A stretch of DNA of 64,000 nucleotides. It comes from Chaetorhynchus papuensis (lineage: Eukaryota; Chordata; Aves; Passeriformes; Rhipiduridae). The DNA is taken from positions 331,705-395,704 of the forward strand of contig VWYX01000215.1 of NCBI GenBank assembly GCA_013396525.1, written 5' to 3'. Positions 1 through 13,200 of the stretch are shown here, piece by piece. Made by a program: the position numbers and the translations under genes. Below the pieces are notes generated by a model. That model had not been told where the DNA came from. It saw only the letters and a program-made list of their open reading frames with translations, and did not search any database. Every line of letters begins with the position of its first letter. Position 1 is the stretch's first letter.

Positions 1-3000
1 TAGAACTGCTCAATAGCAGCATATGGGTGGCAAGAGCATCATGAACAATAAAGCCTGCTTATAAAGGATTTCACATGTTTATGTGGATCCTTTTACTGCT
101 ACACGAGTTCACATCACAGGAGTTTGCATTAGTCCTCACTGAGCCTTTCCTGAGGTCTGGAATGTTCATTCATTTGATGATGGAGATTCAGGAGGTGTGA
201 CCACATTCTCTGAGTCTCTGTTGGCAGTTAACACAGGGTTCTTCTGTAATTTGCCTGAAAATATCAACAAAATAGCCCTCTTACTGACAGTGATAGTGAC
301 TCTGTAATGGATAAATCAAGTAGTGGGCTGTATTTAATCACTAAATGAGGCAAGCAGTTTTATGAACAGGGGATTGATGGAAACCTGGTTTCTAGTGGGT
401 GTTACCTGTGCAGTGCTATAGGCTCTGTATCTGATGTTAAATTCACAGCTGTCTAATGAAAAGGGAGTCTTTGCTACTTTTATTCCTCACAATGAGGACT
501 CTAATGATGTGTTTTCTTTTGCTACCTCTCCTCATGAGGTGATGAACTTTTGAGATTCGCACTACGCTGTGGGTTTTGATCAGAACTACAAAATTTGTGC
601 AGGCAGAGAAATGGGCACCCACAGATATATACATATATATCAATGTAAATAAGCCCTGAGTGTTAGGTACCTGTAAATCCATTTGTCTCCAAGAAAATCT
701 GTGTTTCATTAAGCTGAAAAAGTTTGTGTTGCTATGAGAGAATGAAGGTAGCTAGTCAAGGATCCAGTCTGTCAGAATTAAAGCGTATTGGATGTTGTCT
801 ATTCAACTGAGCGACTGACACTCGTGTCCTTTATTGAAGCTGGAATTCTTATCTTACAAGGTACCTCTCCTGTTTTTATTGCCTGAGAAGCCTCATGTAC
901 CTTCCTCTCATTCTGAGAAATAGAGAAGCATTGGTATCTGTGTGCTTTTTAATCTACACTGACAAGAACCATTCTTGGTTTTATATAGAATGTTCTTGTT
1001 CGTGCAGCATTTTGCTTCCTTGGTTCTAGTTATTAGGCATAAAATATCACAAGATCTCATAAGGATTTAGGGATTCTTATTCTCTTCATGCCTAACATTT
1101 CTTGATTTAAATATTTCTCAAATTCCCCATTCAGCCAGTCCTGGCTTGAGTCTGGCTTCACAGTCATTGTCAGACATTGCAGTAAGCTTTAAAACTGCAT
1201 GTCCAAAAAATAACAGACACACACAATGCCACTTTCATTTCTCTGAGTGACACATAGTGACCCTATGGCATATGTGAGCATGACAAAATATGGATTTTAG
1301 GTTGGGATGCCTTGAATCTGCTTCACAAATTCTTATATCTAGAGGAATCCCTTTTGTCATTTCCCTGACCTGAAATGCAGTTCCTCCTCAATGTTTGCAT
1401 CAACACAACACATCTTTTTCTCTGAACAATTTTGCCAACAGCCTGTGGCAGAACATTAGTGTGGCAGAACACTAACAGTGTTACGGAAATCAGGGTTTTT
1501 TTCCCAAATAGTTTTAACAAATTACTAGATGAAAAGAAATCAATACATTCACTTTTCTTTCATGAATCAGCCCTTGCCACGGAAGTTGATGACTTGTCTT
1601 GGAAATTCAAATGTAACACCCAAGGCTAGTTACGTGAAAGAGATTTAGAGTGTATTAAAAGCAGCCTCAGTTTAGTGGCACACAGTGACAATCATTTGAA
1701 TTATTTGACTGTAAAAATACTTATAATACATTGTTTATGTTGTACAAAGTTAATAAGATAATATTTGTCAGTTTAGTGGAAAATTAAGAAGGATATCTTA
1801 AGACGATGTAATAAGTGAAAAAAAGTGTATAATCCCTTTTAAAGGGTATATGATGAATTTGTGTGAGTAAAAGATGAAGGTGCCTCATACATGTGTACAT
1901 GAGGACACCAGGAAGCTCACCTGGAGGATCAACTTGTGTGTATAGAAAAGGTGCTGAGGCAGAGGCCTATGCAGTGAACTGCCCAGGCTTGCTGCATGAC
2001 TTTAGAAAACCTCAGGAGAGGAGGTGGGAATTAGCCACAGCTCAAACCTTGTGACTGTTTGCAGGTGATGTTTATAGACAAGCATTGTGGTCCCATCAAA
2101 GATAATAAGAACTTTTCTTTTTTTTTTTTTTTTGGGGGAGGGGGACCCCAATTCTTTATAAAATACGGCTTTGATCTGGGTTCTGAAGTCCAGTTTTGCC
2201 TTGGCTTCCCTGCCAGAAGGTTCTGAAAAGGTGTTAATTTAGAAGATTCTTCTGGGTTTGACTTTTTATGTTCTTTCTAGGAGATACAAGATGCCATTGC
2301 TAGTGATGTGTTTGATTGTGATTTTGTCATGTCTACCTCATCATTGTAAGTCAGGAGCTGCATAACCTGGGTGCTCTGGAGTTTAAGTATTTTGTAGCTG
2401 ACAACTCAAGAAAAAAGACCTGTGATAGGTCTGAATAGGTTAAAATTGCTTTAGTGTGGGATTGTTTCTATAATGAGAAGACTGGGTCTGTTTTGGCTTG
2501 AATTAGGGCTACTGGTTGATGAAAAGGCACTCTTGATCCTAATCTTCCAGCAGAACACTGTTCTGGCCATCACCTTGAACAACCTTTCAGCAGGGCATTT
2601 TACCACCAAATGAGGGCTAACAGACTGCTTAGATGCTGGTGGAAGTGAATCAGAATGCAATCTCTGGGAAAGATATGCCCAAGTTACCAGCAGTAGAGCA
2701 ACACACAGATATGTAAGATTTTCTGTACTGTCTTGCTTGTCTCTGCCCACTGTGGGCAGTTCTGTGTAGCCTCAGTCCTCTTAGAGAAGCATATGTGTGT
2801 TTTGCAGGTGTAATGAGATGGATGGCACTTAGATGAGCTGCTCTGCTTCCTGGGTATCCTTCCAACCTCAACTATTCTGCAAGTCTGTAAGCACCAACAC
2901 TGGCCACTCACCTTGCAAGGAAGGCAATGTCTTCCTTCCAGTCAGTTGCTTCTTTCATGTATCTGTTTTATAATTGGAGATGTTAGCACCTTTTACTTGT

Positions 3001-3347
3001 AGAATTTTTGGATGTTTCCCATGTCTTCAGTTTCTCTTGGCTGGCTAAAATTTACCTTGTAGCTGCTGCCCTATTCTATAAAAAGAATAATTCATTTCTG
3101 TATACATATTTAATATTGCTTCTTGGTTTTATGGAGCTCTTCAGACTTCCCAGCGAGATCTTGGTTGGAGAATGAGACTGTCTCTACCACCTAATCTGTC
3201 AGAATTGAGTAACAATGTGATTTCAAATGGCCAAGGGAGAAAATGTCCTTTTTTTATTTTCGGAGAGACACTGGCCTGCTAAGGAGGTGTGGTCCTGCGG
3301 ATCCTCCCTTTCTTTCCTTTACTTCTGCTCTGGACTATTATTCATGG
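1..3347. other. Unassigned AT-rich DNA, no gene seen
   Basis: No reading frame longer than about 100 codons and no repeat family I recognise occurs here. The short open frames on both strands overlap each other and show no domain. The only simple sequence is a T16 run at 2118-2133 followed by a G-rich stretch. It reads as ordinary intergenic or intronic bird DNA. Confidence 0.6.
2118..2133. repeat. T16 homopolymer run
   Basis: Sixteen consecutive T are followed directly by a G-rich tract (GGGGGAGGGGG). There are no flanking repeats that would mark it as the tail of a retrocopy. Confidence 0.8.
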
Positions 3348-3509
3348 CACAGTGGTTGTGGATGCCCCATCCCTGGAAGTGTTCAAGAATGGGTTGGATG
3401 GAGGTCTGAGTCACCTGGTCTAGTTAAAATGTTCCTGCCCATGGCAGGGAGATTGGAATTAGATAATCTTTAAGGTTGCTTCCAACCTCCATTCTATGAT
3501 CCTATGACT
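3348..3509 (+). mobile_element. CR1 LINE fragment, 3' end
   Basis: This is the 3'-untranslated end of a CR1 retrotransposon in forward orientation. It carries the family phrases for the end of the element: 'GTGGATGCCCCATCCCTGG', 'CCCATGGCAGGGAGATTGG', then a 'GATAATCTTTAAGG' segment, and it closes with 'ATTCTATGATCCTATGA', the octamer-like CR1 terminus. Only about 160 bp remain, so the copy is strongly 5'-truncated, as is usual for CR1. The terminal octamers fix the orientation. Confidence 0.9.
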
Positions 3510-6500
3510 TCATCCTTCTTCACTCTTTTAGTTTTCTACCAGACATACAACATTCCTGACTGATGAGTAAAAGAAAACAGCATACAATGTTTGTGAAGAG
3601 CTCATGAGTAAGAAGGGTAAATATGGCTGAAATGGTAAAACTACAATATATTCTGTTAATCTGTATTTTTATTCCATACATTCCATCATAATATCTATTC
3701 AAGCAACCTGTTTCATGATTTAGTACTTTATTATGTACATTATGGTCAGGCTTCTTCCAATGGTTAGCAAATTGCCTGAAGAACCAGGCTACATGGAAGG
3801 AACTTGACTGACAAATCTCTGTAATTGTCTCGGTGGTGTTCTAAAGAATCACAGACTTTTTCACCTGTGAAACAGTTTTAATGGAATCAAACAAGCTTGC
3901 ATTTCACTTGGTGTCTGCCTGGGCTCAAAGGCAGTGTAAGGCACCCCACAGCTGATTGTACTGCAGGCCATTCCGGTTGGAATGTGATTTACTCTTGCTG
4001 GGCTCCAATACGCAGTCCTTTCAACAAGTACAAGGACAATGTTGTCGGTGCTCTCAAGAGAGCAAGTACCTTTCTCATAACTAGCACTGTAACTGGCTTT
4101 TACAACTTAAAGTGCAAAATGCCATAAAAGTGTCTTTTCCCTTTAATTAAAGTTTGAACAGAAGGATAAGCTGTCTGGCAGGGCTTGTTCTTGTCCCAGT
4201 TTAACTAAAGTATCCCATTAGCAGGTACTGTTGGAGAGTTTGGTAACTAAAAAGGACACAGAAATTTTTCTAACTTTCTGAAGAAATGTTCTAAAAATAA
4301 GAATGTATTCACTATCTATCTGCCTTTTTCATTTCAAATGCATCAAAGAGCTGGGAGTTCATATCTGCATCTGTTGGCTTCAAAGGCAAGGTTTTGGTAC
4401 AGCTGAACCAATTTAAGAACTGTTTTCTCCTTGAAAGAGCATGAAACCTACCAGTCCATCTCTCAGCTAGGATTAATTCTCCCTGTCTTTACAACACATT
4501 TGTTATTGTGGGAATATTTTTTCAAGAACAGGACTGAAGAAGGCAACCTCATTACCTGACCACAATCAGACATTAGATAAATCTTTTCTGCTTTATCTGT
4601 GCTGATCAATATTACAGAAATTCCTCCAGATAGAATTTTTCTCATGAAAGACTCTTTATTTTGATTACCCAGAGAACTGAGCAAATCTGTAACTCTGCGT
4701 AGGTGTTTGAGGAAAGCACAGTTTGCACGTCTGGCAGACTGTCTCACTGGGATGCAGTGAGAGCAACTGGCTTTGCTTTTTATTGATCAAGGCCAGCATC
4801 TTGCTCAAAATGCCAAGGGCCAATTTTTCTGTCGGAACAGCTTTAATGTTGAAGTCTATGCTAGAAGCAATGAGAGAACAGCCACTGGGAGTATGATCCT
4901 GGTACTACAATGCTCTGTTCTGAAGAGAGAAACAACAACCTACCAAGGAAGAGACACGTTTACTTGGCAGATGCTTCTGGTGGCTAAAGATGTAATCCCC
5001 ATGGAAAAAATTCTGCAGCTGTCCTTTTACTGGAATTTTTCACCTCTTTTGGCCTATTGACAAAAGAGAATTTCCAAGTCTTTCTTGAGTGATTCAGTAT
5101 AGACCTCACCAGTTTATTTTAGACTGTTGTGAGAGACGATTAAACTCTGATACTTGCATGGCTTAAGTTGCTGCAAACATTTGCTGACCAAATATCTACT
5201 TGCATCTAACTTAGTGATGCTAAAGAATATGAGTGGTGCCAATCACAACCTCTTCTAAGGCACTTTGTGTTTAAATAACAAAGTTAGCCCTCAAAGCTCC
5301 TGGAAACGTATTTACCCTGCAAGAATCTTCAGCTTGAACTCTCTGTTCATCTATTCATCTTAAATATAGCATTCTATTTCAAAATGTCAAAAAATTGCTC
5401 TCTTGTAGCAAGGTAGCTTAGATGAGAGCAAAGTGTCATGTAGGAAGCAGACTGAGGCAAGAAAGGGAGTTGTCTTATTCCACATGGTCCCTTGAAGATA
5501 GAAAGAATTTCATTAAAAATAGGCTGTTGTGGAAGCTTGGAGATATTTGGTGTTTCAAGTACTAGAACTAGGGAAAGAATAATGGTATGTCAGTGAAAAT
5601 ACTCTTTCCCATCTCTAGACAAATTTCTGCATGTTATTATTATTGAGATACTGAAACTAAAATCTCTCTAAATTAAGCTCTTATAAGAAAGTGCTCAGCC
5701 CAGCTGAACTTCTGTTATAATAGTTCAGCCAAGAATTGCCAGAAGTAGGAGCCTGCAGTTGGATAAATTCTTTGTGTTGAGCATCCAGTAGAATCCGTTG
5801 AAGGAAATGGAAGCAGACACTCGCTCATAGCTTTGAAAATCACTTATGTGTATGTCTGTGTTGTGAGCCAACATTGCGTAGAAATGTCACACTTCTCAGA
5901 GTTTTGATCTAAATTCTGAAGCCCTGCTCTTGACCCTTATTTTGTGGATGCCTCCATAAACTATTTCTAACTTTTCCCAGCAAATCTCTCCAAAAAGACT
6001 CTTTTATGGCATTTTGCACTGTGTCAAAGACGTAATCTGTATTGGTCTTACATACTCACTGGTGACCCCTGTAAATGTGTGCATAAAGTCCAACTGAAGC
6101 ATAATAAACCCCATCTGTATTCTAAATGTGAGTGTACACGACAGAAGGAAGACAACACAAGAACATATTGCTGGCTGTTGATTCTGACACTCTTCCCACA
6201 CAGTGATTTAGTGAGAAGAGCAACCTTGTAAGACTGTGTCACTGTCAATCTGCTCACATCGAGGAAAGAATAGTAACCAACCACAAAGGGTCTGAGGCAG
6301 AGATATTTATCATCTCCAAAGCAAGTAAATGTCATGACAAAAGGTACAGGACTTCCCAGTAAATTAAAAAGAACAAATATGCATCTTAGTATACAATATA
6401 GTACAAACCACAAGAGAGGGAGGAATCATTCTCACTGTGCTGACCGTGCTTGCAAAGATAAACAAGGAGAATCTTGAAACTTTGGCTTATGGGCATTTTT

Positions 6501-6620
6501 TTCCAATTTTATTGATCGATCATACAAGAAAGGTCCAACAGTCCCTGTGTTTTAAATGTTATCAGAATACCAGCCTTATCAGATGCTAATTGAAACTGGT
6601 CTATTTCAAGAACAAAATTT
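3510..6620. other. Unassigned DNA between CR1 copies
   Basis: I see no gene and no recognisable repeat. The longest open frames are a 121-codon minus-strand frame at 6048-6413 and frames of 94-95 codons near 4.5-5.1 kb. None shows a domain or a codon pattern that sets it apart from chance. Confidence 0.6.
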
Positions 6621-8056
6621 TCCTAGAATTATTTAGATTGGCCTCTAAGAGTATAAAGTCCAACCACTAAGCTAATGCTGCCAAGTCCACCCCTAAAGCA
6701 TGGATAAATGCCACATCTGCATGTCTTTTAAATCTCCAAGGATGATGTCTCAACTACTTCCTTGGGCAGCCTGTTACAATGCTTGATAACACTTTGGGTG
6801 AACAAATTCTTCCTAGTATTAGATCCAAACCTTCCCTGGCACAACGTGAGGCCATTTTCTCTCATCCTATTTATTGTTACCTGGGAGAAGAGACTGACCC
6901 CCACCTCGCTACACCCTTCTTTCTGGTAAGTTGATAAGGTCTCCCCTCAGCCTCCTTCTCTCCAGGCTACACACTCACAGCTCCCTCAAATGCTCATCAG
7001 ACTTGTGCTCCAGACCCTTCCAGAGCTCTGTTGCCCTTTTCTGGACACTCTCCAGTGTCTTTCTTGTAGGGAGGGGCTCAAAACGGAGCACAGCATTCAC
7101 CAGTGCTGAGTACCAGGGGGACAATCACTGCCCTGGTGCTGCTGGCCACACCATTGCTGATCCAGGCCAGGATGCCATTGGCCTTCTCGGCCTCCTGGGC
7201 ACAGCTGGCTCATGTTCAGCTGCTGTTGACCAGCACCCCCAGGTCCTTTTTTGCCAGGCAGCTCTCCAGCCACTCTGCTCCCAGCCTGCAGTGCTGCATG
7301 GGGTTGTTGTGACCCAAGCACAGGACCTGGAACTCGCCCTTGTTGAATTCCACGTAATTGGCCTCAGCCCATTGAACCAGCCTGTTCTGATCCCTCTGTA
7401 GAGCCTTCTTACCCTCCAGCAGACTCCCACTGAACTTCTTGTGTTGTCTGCAAACTGACTCACAGTGCACTTGATCACCCCCAGGGCTTTTTCTAGATCA
7501 TGGATAAAGCCCTGGGGACAGGCCACGACCAGGATGTAACTCCACTCACCATCAGCTCCAGGCTTGGTCATTCAGCTATTTTTTCTTACCCAACAAAAAG
7601 TGGACCTGACCAAGCCGTAAGCAGACAGTTTCTCCAGGACAATTCTGTAGGAAATGCTGTTAAAGGCTTTTCTGAAGTCTAGGTAAACAACATCCACAAT
7701 CTGTCCCTTGTCCACTCAGCTGATCACTTTGCCATTGAAGGAGATCAGGTTGGCCAAACAGAACCTGCCCTTCCTAAACCCCTACTGGCTGGGTCCGATC
7801 CCCTGGTTGTCCCATACAAGTTGCATGATGGCACTCAAGATGATATGCTCCATGACTTTCCTGGCACTGAGGTCAGACTGACTGGCCTGTAGGTTTCCAG
7901 ATCCTCCTTCCAACACTTCTTTATAGATGGGCATCACATTTGCTAAATGCCAGCCAACTGGGACCTCTCTGTTTTTCCAGGACTGCTGATAATTGTTTGA
8001 AAGAGGCTTCCTGAGCACTTCTACCAGTAACCTTGGGTGGATCTAGCCCCATCTGA
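6621..8056 (-). mobile_element. CR1 LINE, about 1.4 kb of the 3' part
   Basis: This is a minus-strand CR1 copy. Read on the plus strand it starts at the CR1 3' tail ('CTAGAATTATTTAGATTGG') and runs back through the 3'-UTR into the reverse-transcriptase region, ending near 8056. The order of landmarks follows CR1: tail, UTR phrases such as 'CTTGGGCAGCCTGTTACAAT', the end of the ORF, then RT motifs. The copy is 5'-truncated inside the RT domain, with no endonuclease region. Sequence drift, frameshifts and a lost stretch in the RT show it is an old, dead insertion. Confidence 0.95.
7097..8018 (-). pseudogene. CR1 reverse-transcriptase fragment, inactivated
   Basis: This is the broken C-terminal part of a CR1 ORF2 polyprotein. 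In CR1 this protein copies element RNA into DNA at the target site. Reading from 8018 downward, the pieces in order are: 'VPVGWHLANVMPIYK' and 'WDNQGIGPSQ' upstream of motif A; 'VDVVYLDFRKAF', which is motif A with its aspartate kept; a catalytic-box remnant 'FADNT' where CR1 has FADDT; then 'LQRDQNRLVQWAEANYVEF' and 'LGHNNPMQHC' from the C-terminal region. The pieces lie in different frames. About 50 residues appear to be missing between motif A and the FADD box, and the second catalytic aspartate is changed to asparagine. The fragment cannot encode an active enzyme. Open frames on the opposite strand here (for example 6931-7401) are antisense shadows. Confidence 0.9.
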
Positions 8057-9542
8057 CTTGCAGTGTTTGGAAAATAAAAATAGCTAGAAATTGCAGTTCA
8101 ATGCCATGGAAACAGAGAAATCTGCATATTTTGTTTCATCCTATTATAGAGTGACATTAAAAATTTTAAAAACTTTTCTCTCTCCTTCTGTGTTTTTCTG
8201 AGACTCCACACAGGCAGCAGCCACAGTAATTTGGGCTGATATCTGTGTGTGGAAAGCTCAATTTTCCTGGGTTCAGTAAATTCTCTCAAAACATTACTAC
8301 CTAAACTATCGTCCTTTTTTGGTAAAGTGGAATGAGAATTGAGGCTGCTTAGCTGTCACTCAGCCAAATTGCTTGAGCCTGCAGTATGCAGTGTGTGGCA
8401 CAGTAGTCAAAGGTCTTGCACTGTGGGAAGAAGGCTGCTGCTGAGCATAAATCCTACCATGGACCAGGGAAACCATCCTAACAACACTGTCAGTAGTATT
8501 AGCATGCCTCTCTGAAACATTTCTGTTCCAAAAGGTAAATGTGCCAGGGGCCTTTTTTGGTTTTGACTTGATGGAGAGTTATGCTGTAGCTCAAATTCTT
8601 TTCTCACTTACACATCTTAGTAGTCCTGAGTGCTAAAGAATGGAAACTAAAAGTAGCACCCTGTACTTGCCTGTGCCTTCCATATGCTGAAGAAGTTACA
8701 ATTGGTTCTGATCTAGTATTTAAAAACAGCTCCCAAATGCGAATTTGGCTAAGTGCAGTTGTATAACTAAAGTGTTTTTGCAAGTATGAGGTCAGTGCTG
8801 TTTAGGAAAAACCAGAATGGGACTGATAATCACCTCTGTTAAATTAAGGACTTAATTTATTCTAGTGCTATAACATGTTCCTATCCATCATTTGTCATAG
8901 CCGTTGCCAGCTTCAAAAGCAAAGTGCAGTGCAACTTCTTAGGTTATTGGATTCAGCTTTCCTTCAGAAAGGAAGTGCCTGTATAAAGCAGACAAACCAC
9001 CGAAGGCAAAATGTGGATCTATGGAGTAACCATCAATGTGTTCTCAATGAAACCAGCATTAGATGTAAGTTTCAACACATGATGGTTCTGCCAGCTCTTT
9101 CTGTACGGGTCAGTTTGTCTTTCTGTGTCTAAGACTCTGCAGCTTGTAACAGTGATGGTGTCATGAGTTCTTCTGCAAGGAATAGCCATATTTTCAATGC
9201 TACAACTGTGCAAATTGACAAAACCTGCTTTTATTTCCCTTACTGTTCCTGTTTCATACTCCTTCAACAATCAGTGTAGCCCCACATTTTGAATGGTCTG
9301 GATATAGAGTCATAAAAAGTTGTTTAGAGTTGTCAGAGGAAGTGGACGTTAAAAGGGGTTGTCAGTAGTTAATCCATTTCTTACGGTGATTAAACTGCTG
9401 GTGACACTGAACCCAAGACTGAAGGGTGTGATTCTGAGAAGTGGTGTATCCACCACTATTTCTGGTAATGAGCTAAATCCCGATCTGTTATCACAGCTCA
9501 TTTAGGAAATGATCACTGGAAATTTCAGACTATATAGCTCTA
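8057..9542. other. Unassigned DNA between two CR1 copies
   Basis: I see no recognisable gene or repeat. The 83- to 85-codon frames at 8875-9270 overlap on opposite strands and have no domain. Confidence 0.6.
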
Positions 9543-10214
9543 AATCACAGACTGGTTGAGGATGAAAGGTCGTCTATAGATGAGCATCTCTAGGAGCAGT
9601 CTCCCTGCTCAAGTAAAGTCACTGGGAACCAGTTGCTAATGGTTGTGTTCAGACCAGCTTATGAATGTTTCTAGGGAGGGAGATTCCACCATTTCTATGG
9701 GCAACCTGTGTCAGTGCTCAGTTACCTTCTCAGTGAAAAAGTGTTTCCTGCTGTTCCGAGGAAACTTCCTATGTTTCGGTTTGTGCCCGTCACCTGGGCA
9801 CCTTTTGTCACCACGTCCCACTGAGTGCCCCACTGACTGAGCCTGCCTTGTGTATTACTTACACATCCCTCCACGTGTTTATACATGACTTTGAAATAAG
9901 ATGACTTTGAGTCTTCTCCAGGCTGAAGAGTGCCATCTGTCTCAGCCTTTCTTCATAGGAAAGATGCTCCAGTTTCCTTTAATCTCTCTTAGTAACAGTA
10001 GCCCCTTTGCTGGACTCTGTCCAATCTGTTCATCTCTCTCTTGTGCTGAGGGGCCCAGAACTGGACACAGCACTCCAACTGTGGCCTCACCAGTGTTGAG
10101 TAGAGAGAATCTACTGGGAACACTTTGTCTAATGTAGCCTAGGATAGTGTTTGCCACCTTTGCAGCAAGGGCACTTTGCAGGACCCCCAAGTCCTTTTCT
10201 GCAAAGCTGCATCT
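9543..10214 (-). mobile_element. CR1 LINE fragment, 3' part
   Basis: This is a second minus-strand CR1. Its tail lies at the left ('AATCACAGACTGG') and UTR phrases follow in antisense order: 'GAAAAAGTGTTTCCTGCTG', 'GGCTGAAGAGTGCCATCTG', 'CTGGACACAGCACTCCAACT', 'ACCCCCAAGTCCTTTTCTGC'. It stops near 10214, before the RT domain. It is more diverged at the tail than the copy at 6.6 kb, and the middle (about 9780-9900) matches poorly, suggesting an older insertion or a small internal replacement. Confidence 0.88.
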
Positions 10215-13200
10215 GAAAGAAGGAAAAGACCAACTCTGTATGAGTTGTGTTTTGCTGTTGCTTTGATGTAAGGCTGTTTGGTGTAATTTTTGGTGCCTTG
10301 TTTTTGTTAGTAAAGAAAATGTTTTCCTCGTTTACCCTTAGTCATTAGATGAGCTACCCCAAAAGAGAAAGGCCAGCACTGTATTAATTCTGTGGCAGAA
10401 GACAAGAGAAGATTTACATAGTGGATAATCTTAGGTGCTTTAACTTCTCTGTGTTTACCTTGTGTTCATTGGTCATCCGGTGATCAGAGCATGTTCTCTT
10501 GCCATGAACAAAGACCTGGCTTTAGTATTGGCCCCTCTTTAAGTGGTGACCTTAAAGGGAAAAAGGCCTCTTTGTAACCATTGGCCTGCATGCCTGCGGT
10601 CATGCTGGAATAAATGTTTTTCTTCAGTAATTCATATGATACAAAGTTAGTAACAGCACTTTGTGTCATGGTAACCTACTAGAGATATTGTAATTTTTAA
10701 AAATTCCATATCATAATTGGTTTCAGAAATAGTTCAGGTCGTCATATACATAAAAATCAAAACCTACCCTAAAATTAAAAGTGAAAGCTGTATGACAGTA
10801 ATTTTACATTTCATTTTTTCTATGTCGCAGTCCATGGTTCATTAGCATTTGTATTCCCTTTCATTCAGGATGATAAAAGACCTATAAAGCACTGTAAAAC
10901 AAAAATCACAACTAAGCCAAAATGCCCTTCTTCAGAGTAGCTACCTTATATTTTGAAATGCTTCAACAGGGGCAAGGTCTTACCAGGGCAGAAACAGTAT
11001 GTGAATTAATGATGAGAAATCCTCATGTAATTTTCTAACCCAAGGAAATCCTTAGGAAGAACGAAACCAAAATGGGGAGCAGAAGCATAGCTGCCATGTT
11101 GTTTGATATCATCAGTCCTCACCTGATTTCTTGTAGTAATGCTTTCTAATAAAAAAAAGTTGTCTCTATCTCCTATTACTCTGGTGGCTCTGGGAAAAAA
11201 AAGGTGCCATAGCTCAGGGAATCACCTCGGTTCAAACGTCCAATCTCAGACAAAAAGGAAAGAATTAAGATGTGGGGAATGACAAATTTCTATCTTTTAA
11301 CTTCAGCAAAAAAGATGTAAATAATGCTTAGGGAGCACTGAAGAAATATCTGAATTTTGTTCATTTTTAGAGCAAGTTCTACAGGACTACATAGTGGTAA
11401 AGCAGAAGTATGGATACTAGTAGAAACTACTTTTGGTTGAACAATGGAAAATGTGGCTATCATGGATGTCTGATGAGCTGCTGATGGGGAAGTGCACTGT
11501 GGGATGGACTTGGGAGACAGTGCAGAAGAAATGGAGATAAAGCCCACTGGACTTAAGGTATAGAGAAAGCACTAATTTAAATCTACATGGATTTTTGAGC
11601 ATGTTCAGCTATACTGTAGCTTCTGCAGGAGTTCAGAAGGTCTTGACATGCAGAAAGTCAATATATTCTTAGTGTGGAATTGAGAGATCAATTATGCACA
11701 GACAAAATGCTCAATTCTGAGTGAAAATAGACTGATAAAGTGCTAGTCATAACTTGACATAGCCTGTGTGGTGTTGCGTGTAAAAGGGTCTATTTTAATC
11801 CAATTTGCTCAGGTTATTTGTGTCAAAGGTAATTGCTTCATTTGTGCCAGTGAACCATTTAGAGAACCAGCAGCTTGGATTATGTTCTAATGCTAAGTTA
11901 AAATATATTTAGGGAAGTACGAAAGCAGTACTATTTACAGACTCAAGGTTTGTAGCCCATTAAGGTCAATGCAAGTTGCAGTGACCTCAGTCGTTCTCAA
12001 GATTGGGTCTTTACCTATTACAGCCAACCAGCATATTTCTTGAATTCTGCCTCAGTGCTGGCACTTTTTCTACATCCTGCATAAAGGTTGTTCCAGTGCA
12101 ACATTTCTGTGAAAAGTATTAATCCCTAAAGGAATGAATTGGATAAAGGATAAAAGAGATGGGCTGAGTCACATCCTTTCATAGAATGTCCTTTCCTAAA
12201 ATTTGCAGAAAGAGAAAGGAAAAAAAAAAAAGAGGAGAGCGGAAATAAAATAATTGTCCTGGGGGACATACTAAAAATGTTATAGTCACTTCTGGTGTAA
12301 GCACAGTAGATAAATTGTGGCTTGTTGCCAATGTTTTCTTCTCCCTGGGATTAAATCAGAGCAACTGTGAAATTATTCTAATATGAACATGCAGTCAGAA
12401 GCCATCCCTTTTCATTTTTTTAAATATATAATTTCTGTGTAAAATAAAATATAGTTCCAACTAAACACTTCTACTTCCCTATTTTTTGCAAGGCAGCAAA
12501 TGTTTCAGGCAGAGTTCTAAGTGTCTAAATTATTTTCTGGATCATTTACAGAGAAGTAGGTGCACTAGGCTGGCCATGAATTGTCAGCTAAATTTCTAGG
12601 GCTACCCTGTGTTACCTGACCTACATACTGCTTTTGTCTGGGACCACATGAGTTGTGCAACTTCCCTGTTTTATCTATGTAACACTATTTTCTCTGAAGT
12701 CCGAATGACCTCAAAGTTGTGCAATTCTCTTGCATGGGAATGAAATATCCTGAAAATGACTTTTGATAAGTCCTGAAGAGCAGTATTACTAGGTGTTGAA
12801 GTTACGATTGTTGTACTAAAAGGGAGTTCTTTTGGTCCAGAGGACAACCAGGGCATATCAGCCAGGGAAAATTTTCACTCATCATAGCCAATTGTTTGAG
12901 ACTGAACATGTGAGAAGAGTAGTTAGACCAATACTGCCTCTTTCTTAGTCATAATTTTCTGTTTAGTAGGGGATTTTAAATAGTTTCCTACATATTGAAA
13001 AACTTGTATCCTGTAGAGATGAAGTGTTCTTTATGCTTGCTCCTTGCAACATATTTCCTTGTAGTTTTATACTGAATCATAATGACAAGAACTTGGCCTA
13101 AAGATGCAGCACTGTGGTTCTGAAAATTCCACTGGGTTGTGACCCAAAACCAGTGAAAATTATTTCAAAGGCTTTGTCTTGGGGTGAAGTAGTCATGGCA

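Noticed and set aside
6931..7401. 156-codon plus-strand open frame
   Set aside because: It is antisense to a minus-strand CR1 and simply mirrors the RT coding and UTR region.
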